Positions 23,381 to 30,850 of a stretch of DNA of 32,631 bases are shown one piece after another. A program made the position numbers and the translations under genes. Position 1 is the first letter of the stretch. The number at the start of each line of letters is the position of its first letter. Below the pieces are notes generated by a model, which made no database searches, was not told the DNA's origin, and saw only the letters and a list, made by a program, of their open reading frames with translations. Source of the stretch: Candidatus Cloacimonas sp. (GTDB lineage Bacteria; Cloacimonadota; Cloacimonadia; Cloacimonadales; Cloacimonadaceae); the NCBI GenBank assembly GCA_039680785.1, contig JBDKSF010000087.1:1-32631 (forward strand). Direction: 5' to 3'.

Positions 23381-24270
23381 GTTTAGTGATCGTTGGTTCG
23401 ATAGGACTGGATAGCATTTCCACTCCTGCCGGTGAGGTCTGTGATGCTTTAGGTGGCTCTGCCATTTATGGAGCCATATCCTCTTCGCATTTTACGGATA
23501 CTCATATTGTCGGTGTAGTAGGTATGGATTTCCCGATTGATTACTTGAATTTATTACAAAAGAATGGCATCAATCTTGACGGGCTGGAAGTAAAAGAAGG
23601 CAAGACCTTTCGCTGGAGTGGCAATTATCTAAATTGGAATAGAGTGGAAACACTATCCACCGAGCTAAATGTTTTTGCAGATTTTGCCCCTCAGCTTCCT
23701 GATAGCTGTAAATGCTGCCGCAGTTTATTACTGGCTAATATTCACCCAGCTTTGCAATTAAAAGTGCTAAATCAGGTTTCGGGTTATGTTCATTTAGCTT
23801 GCGATACAATGAATTATTGGATAAACCTGTGCCCGGAAGAAATAGAAAAAGTGCTCCGAAAAGTAAACATCGTTTTTATGAACGAAGATGAGATTCGGGA
23901 CTATACCCATAAAGCGGATATCTATTCTGCCGCTAAGGATATACTATCTTTGGGTCCTGAATGGGTTATCGTAAAAAGAGGGGAATACGGTTCGGTGGCA
24001 ATTTCCCATAATGATATGTTTTTTGCTCCTGCTTACCCAGTAGCAAAAGTTAAAGACCCCACTGGCGCCGGAGATAGTTTTGCAGGCGCTTTTATGGGAT
24101 ATCTGGCAAACTTTGATATCATCAATCATGCGATCATCAGAGAAGCCGTTTTGTATGGAACGGTTGTTGCGGCTATGAATGTTTCTGATTTTAGTGTAAA
24201 TGGGTTAAATGGTATTTCCAAAGAGGAAATTGATAAATCCAAGGAACTTCTGATTAAATGGACAACCTAA
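23377..24270 (+). CDS. PfkB-family kinase (ribokinase superfamily)
   Basis: A 297-aa kinase of the PfkB/ribokinase fold. N-terminal GSIGLDSISTPAGEVCDALG and GGSAIYGA match the superfamily's first signature, and DPTGAGDSFAGAFMGYLANF (227-246) is the second, with catalytic base Asp233. The substrate is not certain: a sugar or a nucleoside. Its overlap with purM (13 nt) may favour a nucleoside role, but that is only context. It starts with TTG at 23377 inside the previous gene's stop (TTGA), after GGAG at good spacing. Several cysteines (CKCC, near 111-114) are unusual for the family. Confidence 0.85.
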   Translation: MSLVIVGSIGLDSISTPAGEVCDALGGSAIYGAISSSHFTDTHIVGVVGMDFPIDYLNLLQKNGINLDGLEVKEGKTFRWSGNYLNWNRVETLSTELNVFADFAPQLPDSCKCCRSLLLANIHPALQLKVLNQVSGYVHLACDTMNYWINLCPEEIEKVLRKVNIVFMNEDEIRDYTHKADIYSAAKDILSLGPEWVIVKRGEYGSVAISHNDMFFAPAYPVAKVKDPTGAGDSFAGAFMGYLANFDIINHAIIREAVLYGTVVAAMNVSDFSVNGLNGISKEEIDKSKELLIKWTT

Positions 24271-25304
24271 ACGATAACTTGAATTATGTAAGTTCCGGCG
24301 TAAATATAGCTGCTGGCGAAGCAACCGTAAAAGCGATTAAAAATAAAGTGCGCACTACCTATAATAGTAATGTCTTAAGTGAAATAGGCAGTTTTGGCGG
24401 CTTATATAAAATAGATAAAAATGCCTGGCAAAATCCCGTCCTCGTTTCCAGTACCGACGGAGTTGGGACAAAAGTTCTAATAGCCAAGCTGGCAAATGAA
24501 TATAAGACAATTGGGCAGGACTTGGTAAATCACTGTGTAAATGATATTATGGTTCAAGGTGCGATTCCTCAGTTCTTTTTGGATTATATCGGTTTAGGAA
24601 AATTGATTCCCGAAAAAGTGGAAGATATTATTGAAGGCATCATTCTTGCCTGCCAACAAAATTCCTGTGTTTTGATCGGGGGTGAAATGGCAGAAATGCC
24701 GGGAATTTATAACGAAAAGGATTTTGATCTGGCAGGGACAATTGTGGGAATGGTAGAACAAGAACAATTGCTTCCCCGAGCAGGAATGAAGCCCGGGGAT
24801 ATAATTATTGCTTTGCCAAGCAGTGGTTTACACACTAATGGCTATTCTCTCGTGCGGAAAATTGTTTTTGAGAAACTGAATTTAGATTTGGATTCCTATA
24901 TTGAAGATTGCCAAAAGACCTTGGGAGAATTGCTATTAAGCATTCATCGCAGCTATTTGCCTTTCCTGAAGAATTATTTGTCCGATCCTGATCTATTAGG
25001 CATTGCCCATATCACGGGTGGAGGAATTGCCGGTAACCTAAAAAGAATTCTACCGGAAAATATCTCTGCCTCCATAGAACTAAAAGATCAAGATATTCCT
25101 CCCCTCTTTAAATGGATAAAAAATGCCGGAAATATTGAGCAGAGCGTTATGCAGGAGACCTTTAATCTGGGGATAGGAATGCTTTGCATTGTAAAAAAAC
25201 AAGCGGTGGAAAAGTTCCTGCAAATACCTGAGACCCGTTATGTGGGCGAATTGACAGTTCTTGATTCGCATAAATCGAGAGTAGCATTATATTTTAAGAG
25301 ATGA
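24258..25304 (+). CDS. purM: Phosphoribosylformylglycinamidine cyclo-ligase (AIR synthetase)
   Basis: Fifth step of purine synthesis: formylglycinamidine ribonucleotide + ATP to aminoimidazole ribonucleotide. The 348-aa protein has the family's usual length, with VSSTDGVGTKVLIA (about 63-76), GQDLVNHCVNDIMVQGA (88-104), CVLIGGEMAEMPGIY, GLHTNGYSLVRKI and the late HITGGGIAGNLKRILP. The ATG lies inside the 3' end of the kinase gene (13-nt overlap), so expression is coupled. Other pur genes are not in the window. A 197-bp gap follows before the TonB cluster, so this is probably the operon end; no clear terminator is seen. Confidence 0.96.
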   Translation: MDNLNDNLNYVSSGVNIAAGEATVKAIKNKVRTTYNSNVLSEIGSFGGLYKIDKNAWQNPVLVSSTDGVGTKVLIAKLANEYKTIGQDLVNHCVNDIMVQGAIPQFFLDYIGLGKLIPEKVEDIIEGIILACQQNSCVLIGGEMAEMPGIYNEKDFDLAGTIVGMVEQEQLLPRAGMKPGDIIIALPSSGLHTNGYSLVRKIVFEKLNLDLDSYIEDCQKTLGELLLSIHRSYLPFLKNYLSDPDLLGIAHITGGGIAGNLKRILPENISASIELKDQDIPPLFKWIKNAGNIEQSVMQETFNLGIGMLCIVKKQAVEKFLQIPETRYVGELTVLDSHKSRVALYFKR

Positions 25305-25501
25305 ATAAAATGTTATGTTATTTCAATTTATGCTTGCTTAAAATGAATTTCAGATTAAATTATAAAAAAACCTCTTGACGATTTTGCATACATCAGAGAG
25401 AGAGTTTTAAACGAAGAATTGATTATTGCTTAAAAAGCCGAATCGTTCTTGTAAAGAAACGAAACATTATGAATAACACCCATAAAAAAGGGAGGTTGGC
25501 A
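25305..25501. other. Gap upstream of the TonB cluster
   Basis: AT-rich 197 bp with no gene. TTGACG at 25375-25380 could be a -35 box, but no good -10 follows at 16-18 nt. The promoter of the receptor operon should be here. Confidence 0.3.
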
Positions 25502-28500
25502 ATGCGTAAATATGCATTGATCCTGCTAATATTAATGTTTATTGGGGTAGGGTTCCTTCAAGCCGCTACCACAGGTAAACTTGCAGTCCGAGTGCGTGAT
25601 AATTCAGGTCGTCCGATCGGATTTGTAAATATAGTTGTGATGCAAGGAAATCAACGCATCACTGGTGGTCAGACAAATGAAAAGGGAACGGTAATAATAA
25701 TCAATATTCCTCCCGGCGTCTATACTGTTAAGTTCTCCTTAATTGGTTATGATACGATGACCTTTAATGATGTTCGGATTCAGGTAGATCAAACAACTTC
25801 GCTTTCTCCCATTATGAATAAAAGCGGGATAGAGATGAAAGCGGTTACCGTTACCGCCAAAGAAGATAAAGTGGATAAAAACAGAATCGGCAGCGCCAAA
25901 AATATCCAGATGGATATAATGACCGATGCCGCTGTCTCCGATGTAACCGATATTGTCGCTCTCCAACCTGGTGTATCAAATATTGGGGGTGAATTGCATA
26001 TTCGCGGAGGCAGAGCCAACGAAGTCAATTATACCGTTGATGGAATGAGTGTTACTGATCCTGTGGATGGTGGAGCCACTTTACAAGTTGATACTGATGC
26101 GATAAAAGATATGAAAGTAATGACGGGTGGCTTTCCAGCTGAATATGGAAACGCCCAGTCCGGTGTAATAAATATTGTTACCAAAGATGGAGATCCCTTT
26201 TATTCTGGTAAAGTAGAATATAATAACGATCATCTCTTCTTGGAAAGCAGAAATTCCGATGTATTGAAAGTAGCAATTGGAGGTCCCGTTATACCTTTTT
26301 CTTCTCAGGAGATGCGTGAGAAATTCACTTATTATCTTAATGGTTCTGGTGAATGGCTGGATGGACGGTTAAAAGATTATTATGTCAGCAATCCCAACAT
26401 TGATTATAGCATTAAAGGCAGATCACTTTTAGATACCGAGTATGATGTTTATGATCCTTATGCTGATCGGGATAATATTCTGGGCATCGATATCGGAAAT
26501 AGAAATTACAATGCTTATAATGTTAACCTAAAAACAAAATATGCCTTCAAGCCAGGGCAAATTGCCACTTTTGCGGTTAGAGGGGATAGAAGTTTAAACT
26601 ATTTATATGATAATTCTTGGCGCTATGCTCTACAGCATTATGCAGAGGAAGAAACAACTCAAAGACAATATATCGGTACTTATGATGATGTAATCAATGA
26701 CAGGATGAATCTAAAAATTAAAGCCAGCTATTATCAAAAAGATAGTTATCAAGGTCCCAGGGGCATAGATAGAAACAATTATATGTATATGACCATAGAT
26801 CCCAATAATATTCCTGAGAACTATGTTGATATGGTTTCTTTGGGGAATTATGGCTATACATCCATAGACGCCGATAACGATAATGTTCTTGATGAGGGAT
26901 TTTTGCCTGCCAGTTATTGGGTTTATCGTTTGGAAAGTGTTGAAGAACCAAGAAATATTCCTGGATATAATCCTCCCGGTACTATTTACGGCAGATTTAT
27001 CGATGATACTACTGATATTTTAAGCGCTCGAGCAGATTTTGAATGGCAGATAAATGATACTCATATGGCAAAAACAGGTCTGGAGATTATCAAACATAAC
27101 ATCAAGAAGAATCAGCTGGAAAATTATCTGAAGATTGATGACAAACGCCGCACAAATTATCTGAATAGTATCTTTGATGTCCGAGATTACGATCTTGCCG
27201 ATTATATTGATGCAAATGAAGATTTGATATGTGATAATGTTCCCGAGGGATTGTATGCCTTAGCTGCAACTCAGACAGTTCCTACTTCTCTGGCGGATTT
27301 GGTACCAATATATTATCCTCAGGATTACTTTGCCGCAGCCAAAGCATCTGCCGGAACACGAGATGGCTATAAAGCGGAACCTTGGCAAATGGCTTATTAT
27401 CTGCAGGATAAAATGGAATGGGAAGGAATGATCGTTAACGCGGGTTTGCGTTTTGATCTGTGGTATCTGGGTAAAAACTATTCAGTGGCGCAGGATGATG
27501 GCAGTTATTCAGTGCGTGAATTTGATAAAGATGACCAAATCCAGCTTATGATATCTCCCCGTTTGGGTGTATCTCATCCGATCACTGATAAAGATGTGCT
27601 TCGTTTTGCTTATAATTACCAAAATCAATTGCCTCAAATGCAATATATCTTTACCAGCAAGACACCTGAAGATGCGAATGATGCAGAAACAACGATTCAA
27701 GTGGGAAACCCCAGTTTGGAACCACAAATTACCGTTACCTATGAAGTTGGTCTTTCTCACCAATTGAGTGATGACTATGTGCTGGATTTAACTGCCTATT
27801 ATAAGAATCTCTACAATTATGTAAGTACTATGAAAGAGCGTAGCGAAATTGAACAGACCGTCTATTGGTATAAATATTATTCCAATGATTACGGCTCAGC
27901 TCGTGGTATTGATATGCAATTAGAAAAAATGCTATCCAATTTTAATACTTGGTCTATTGCCTATTCTCTGGCATGGGCTCAAGGAAATAACTCTTACACT
28001 GTTATTCAAGATGAATCGACCAATTTAAGAGAATTCCCACTGGATTGGGATGTGCGCCATAATATAAGCGCCAATTATACATTCCATATTGCCAGAGGGG
28101 AAGAATATTTTATACCCTTTACCGATTATATACTGCCTCTTGATGATTTTTCCGCTAATGTAACCTGGACTTTTGCTTCTGGAGCACCTTACACACCACA
28201 AAGTACCGAATCCAGTAGTGCTCTTGATACAAATAGTAAAAGGAAGGACTTTACTCAGCAGACTGATATGAGAATAACCAAGGGATTTGTTTTATCCAAC
28301 AAAATGAGTTTCAAAGTTTACGCTGAAGTGGAGAATCTGTTTAAAAACCTGAATGTATATACTGTTTATCCTAAAACGGGAAACTACTATTGGGGCGGAG
28401 ACAACCTTGAAGAAGCCAATATTCCTGGTTTTGTTTATGATGAAGTAAATTATGTTTATGGGCTTGCCTATAAAAATCCTACTTATTATAACAATTTCAG

Positions 28501-28534
28501 GAGCTTAACTTTGGGAATCTCGTTTAACTTCTAA
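25502..28534 (+). CDS. TonB-dependent outer-membrane receptor with carboxypeptidase-regulatory domain
   Basis: A 1010-aa outer-membrane transporter. Signal peptide 1-21 (MRKYALILLILMFIGVGFLQ), a carboxypeptidase-regulatory-like Ig domain (about 25-105), a probable TonB box in the KAVTVTAKE stretch (113-121), a plug domain (about 135-245: VTDIVALQPGVSNIGGELHI, EVNYTVDGMSV, FPAEYGNAQSGVINIVTKDG), then the beta barrel ending with Phe (SLTLGISFNF). Start chosen after AAAAGGGAGGTTGGCA; an in-frame ATG at 25469 lies before that site. No SusD-like gene follows; ExbB, ExbD and TonB do. The substrate is unknown. Confidence 0.92.
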   Translation: MRKYALILLILMFIGVGFLQAATTGKLAVRVRDNSGRPIGFVNIVVMQGNQRITGGQTNEKGTVIIINIPPGVYTVKFSLIGYDTMTFNDVRIQVDQTTSLSPIMNKSGIEMKAVTVTAKEDKVDKNRIGSAKNIQMDIMTDAAVSDVTDIVALQPGVSNIGGELHIRGGRANEVNYTVDGMSVTDPVDGGATLQVDTDAIKDMKVMTGGFPAEYGNAQSGVINIVTKDGDPFYSGKVEYNNDHLFLESRNSDVLKVAIGGPVIPFSSQEMREKFTYYLNGSGEWLDGRLKDYYVSNPNIDYSIKGRSLLDTEYDVYDPYADRDNILGIDIGNRNYNAYNVNLKTKYAFKPGQIATFAVRGDRSLNYLYDNSWRYALQHYAEEETTQRQYIGTYDDVINDRMNLKIKASYYQKDSYQGPRGIDRNNYMYMTIDPNNIPENYVDMVSLGNYGYTSIDADNDNVLDEGFLPASYWVYRLESVEEPRNIPGYNPPGTIYGRFIDDTTDILSARADFEWQINDTHMAKTGLEIIKHNIKKNQLENYLKIDDKRRTNYLNSIFDVRDYDLADYIDANEDLICDNVPEGLYALAATQTVPTSLADLVPIYYPQDYFAAAKASAGTRDGYKAEPWQMAYYLQDKMEWEGMIVNAGLRFDLWYLGKNYSVAQDDGSYSVREFDKDDQIQLMISPRLGVSHPITDKDVLRFAYNYQNQLPQMQYIFTSKTPEDANDAETTIQVGNPSLEPQITVTYEVGLSHQLSDDYVLDLTAYYKNLYNYVSTMKERSEIEQTVYWYKYYSNDYGSARGIDMQLEKMLSNFNTWSIAYSLAWAQGNNSYTVIQDESTNLREFPLDWDVRHNISANYTFHIARGEEYFIPFTDYILPLDDFSANVTWTFASGAPYTPQSTESSSALDTNSKRKDFTQQTDMRITKGFVLSNKMSFKVYAEVENLFKNLNVYTVYPKTGNYYWGGDNLEEANIPGFVYDEVNYVYGLAYKNPTYYNNFRSLTLGISFNF

Positions 28535-28560
28535 ATTATTCCAAGGAGGAATTGATAAAA

Positions 28561-29322
28561 ATGAGAAAATTCGTGGTAATAGTACTGCTGATAATGATGA
28601 TGACCTTTGTATTGGCAGGCATTGCTTATGCACAGGATAAAGCTGCAACTGAGAAGAGCGGAGGTGGCTTACAGAACTTCGCTGAGCTGGTATTTGGCAG
28701 TGGACTGGTTAAATGGTTCAAGAATGGTGGATGGGCTATGTGGCCAATCCTCTTTCTGGCAATATATGGTTTGGCCTACATAATTTGGAAGTTCATTGCT
28801 TTGCTTAATGGGAAAGTGAACTTAAATAATTTTCTGGATAAGATCATTCCCTTGATTAAGGAAAAGAAATTTGAAGAAGCTAAAGAAATCGCCGGTAAAA
28901 CAAGAGGTCCTGTAGCTGCCATTATTTATGCGGGATTGGAAAAAGCGGACAAAGGTAAGGAAGCGGTGGATGAAGCAATTGAAAATGCTTCTATGATTGA
29001 AATGAGCTATTTGGAAAAAGGGTTCATTGAGCTTTCTTCTTCCATTACGCTTGCTCCTATGTTAGGTTTCTTAGGAACTGTTGCCGGTATGATCGCTGCC
29101 TTTGATGCTATCGCCGCTGCTCGAGCCGTAGATGCTACAATTGTAGCTACAGGTATCAGGATTGCTTTGATCACAACCGAAGCAGGATTGATTGTGGCTA
29201 TCCCAATACAATTCTTTAATAATGTGTTTATGACAATGGTAGATGGAGTTGTGATTGATATGCAGAGAGCTTCAGAAAAAGTTACTGAAGTTTTAGCCGA
29301 AAATATAGGTATCAAAAAATGA
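28561..29322 (+). CDS. exbB: ExbB/MotA/TolQ-family proton channel protein
   Basis: ExbB with ExbD forms the inner-membrane proton-driven motor for TonB. Of 253 aa, the first 23 are a signal-like hydrophobic stretch ending at AYA (LLIMMMTFVLAGIAYA). Next comes a TM helix in AMWPILFLAIYGLAYIIWKF (about 57-76), then the cytoplasmic part and two TM helices with the typical LAPMLGFLGTVAGMIAAFDAI and GIRIALITTEAGLIVAIPIQ. The start is the ATG 28561, with AAGGAGGA at good spacing; a TTG at 28552 is too close to that site. It overlaps exbD by 4 nt (ATGA). MotA/TolQ family members look alike; the neighbours favour ExbB. Confidence 0.92.
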   Translation: MRKFVVIVLLIMMMTFVLAGIAYAQDKAATEKSGGGLQNFAELVFGSGLVKWFKNGGWAMWPILFLAIYGLAYIIWKFIALLNGKVNLNNFLDKIIPLIKEKKFEEAKEIAGKTRGPVAAIIYAGLEKADKGKEAVDEAIENASMIEMSYLEKGFIELSSSITLAPMLGFLGTVAGMIAAFDAIAAARAVDATIVATGIRIALITTEAGLIVAIPIQFFNNVFMTMVDGVVIDMQRASEKVTEVLAENIGIKK

Positions 29323-29744
29323 TAATCTCTCGCAAGAGGAAACTTAAGGCAATGATACCAACTGCTTCTACAGGTGATATCGCTTTTCTATTGATCATCT
29401 TCTTTATGTCCACCACCAAGTTTGATGTGAAAGAAGGTATTAAACTTGTTTTACCTCAGAAAGCTGAAGCCACCGGTAATAAAACTCAAACCCTTACTTT
29501 AACTGAAAAAGAAATGACCCGTTTCCAAATCCTACCTGACGGGCAGATTGCCGTTAACAAAGAAGCACCTCGTTATATTGAGAGTGAAGAGCTTGATGTA
29601 ATAATACAGCAAAAAATGCAAATGAATCCGGATATGATCTTTAAAGTTATTACCGACAGAGAAACAAAATACAGTGAGATGATCAGAGTTGTTGACCGCC
29701 TTAAAGCGGCCAAGATAGAAAAAATATCCCTTTCCACGAATTAG
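29319..29744 (+). CDS. exbD: ExbD-family transport protein, first copy
   Basis: ExbD/TolR-family protein of 141 aa: short cytoplasmic N-terminus, one TM helix (about 21-32) with the conserved proton-path Asp20 in TASTGDIAFLLIIFFMST, then a periplasmic domain ending in YSEMIRVVDRLKAAKIEKIS, as usual for ExbD. It is translationally coupled to exbB by ATGA. A second, different ExbD follows after 10 nt, an arrangement found in many members of the FCB group. Confidence 0.92.
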   Translation: MIISRKRKLKAMIPTASTGDIAFLLIIFFMSTTKFDVKEGIKLVLPQKAEATGNKTQTLTLTEKEMTRFQILPDGQIAVNKEAPRYIESEELDVIIQQKMQMNPDMIFKVITDRETKYSEMIRVVDRLKAAKIEKISLSTN

Positions 29745-29753
29745 GAGAATATA

Positions 29754-30191
29754 ATGGCTAAATTTAACACGAAAAAAAGAAGGGATGTTGCCATTCCCCA
29801 AGCATCAACATCTGATATTGCGTTTCTCTTGTTGCTGTTTTTTATGGTTACTACCGTTTTTGTGCAGGAAAAGAAGTTTTGGGTGGAGCGTTCTCGTTGG
29901 CCCTATGCGGAAAGCATTGAACGGATTCCTCGTAATCATACAAGTACTATTTATGTAATGCGTGACGAAACAATTCTCTTGGATGATATTCCTACTCGGA
30001 TAGAAAGTTCTGAAGATGTTTTTATATCTCAAACTCTTATCCGGAAAAAAACGGAGGATCCCGAACTGATTGTCTGTTTCCGAACTGATAAAGATACAAA
30101 ATATGGAGTAATGTCTGATGTTATGCGCCAATTACAAGATGCAAACGCTCTGGTAGTTGCCTTTGAAACACAACCATTACAGAAGAAATAA
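29754..30191 (+). CDS. exbD: ExbD-family transport protein, second copy
   Basis: A second ExbD-like protein of 145 aa with Asp21 at the start of its TM helix (QASTSDIAFLLLLFFMVTT) and the periplasmic region VCFRTDKDTKYGVMSDVMRQ. Apart from the TM segment it differs clearly from the first copy (longer basic head KFNTKKRRDVAIP, different mid-region), so the two are likely to form a mixed dimer instead of being a recent duplication. AGGAGAATATA precedes the ATG. Confidence 0.9.
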   Translation: MAKFNTKKRRDVAIPQASTSDIAFLLLLFFMVTTVFVQEKKFWVERSRWPYAESIERIPRNHTSTIYVMRDETILLDDIPTRIESSEDVFISQTLIRKKTEDPELIVCFRTDKDTKYGVMSDVMRQLQDANALVVAFETQPLQKK

Positions 30192-30202
30192 AAGGAGATA
30201 AG

Positions 30203-30835
30203 ATGAAAGCACAATATCAGGACTGGAAAGACATTGCCAATTCCCAATTCAGCAAAGGTCTTGCCTTATCTCTTACCCTACTTATTTTTGCCATTATGGT
30301 TACTCCCAAAGTGGAAGTTCGCAAGCAGGTTTTTCAGACAGAACAGATGGAATTAGTAGATATTCCAGCGGAAGAAAGGGAAAGAATTGAAACACCTCAA
30401 ACTGATGTGGATGTTAATGTAACTTTTCAGATTAGTGATGTTTTGGGGACTGAAGAAGTAGATATGGCAGCTTTTCAGGAAGCTCTCACTCAAATTGGCG
30501 ATATCTATAGAACCTCTTCTCCTACTCAACAATCAGAAGATGAAACACCGGTAAATTTTGTTCCTTACGATGATCCACCAGTGGTCATAGGCAAAATTGA
30601 ACCTGCTTATCCTGAATTTGCCCGTAGGAATAAACTGGAAGGAACAGTAATTCTGGAAGTGGAAGTTTTGAAAGATGGCAGCATTCGCGACATTAGAGTG
30701 CGGCGTGGGGTTGGTGGTGGTTTAGATGAAGCTGCAATAGAGGCAGTGCGTAAAGTAAAATTTCAACCCGGGAGAAGCAGTGGTCAAGCGGTTGATTGTT
30801 TGGTCATTATCCCGGTAGAATTTAAAATTCAATAA
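30203..30835 (+). CDS. tonB: TonB energy-transducing protein
   Basis: 210 aa; one N-terminal TM helix (about 21-35, ALSLTLLIFAIMVTP), an acidic periplasmic linker without the proline-lysine runs of enteric TonB, and a C-terminal TonB domain (about 133-210: IGKIEPAYPEFARRNKLEGT, LKDGSIRDIRVRRGVGGGLD, AIEAVRKVKFQPGR). It should bind the TonB box of the receptor upstream. A clear AAAGGAGATAAG ribosome site precedes the ATG. It closes the energy-transducing set; the next gene starts 16 nt later. Confidence 0.93.
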   Translation: MKAQYQDWKDIANSQFSKGLALSLTLLIFAIMVTPKVEVRKQVFQTEQMELVDIPAEERERIETPQTDVDVNVTFQISDVLGTEEVDMAAFQEALTQIGDIYRTSSPTQQSEDETPVNFVPYDDPPVVIGKIEPAYPEFARRNKLEGTVILEVEVLKDGSIRDIRVRRGVGGGLDEAAIEAVRKVKFQPGRSSGQAVDCLVIIPVEFKIQ

Positions 30836-30850
30836 ATTGGGAGTGTTTTT

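Noticed and set aside
25502-30835. SusC/SusD polysaccharide utilisation locus
   Set aside because: There is no SusD-like gene, glycoside hydrolase or sugar regulator beside the receptor.
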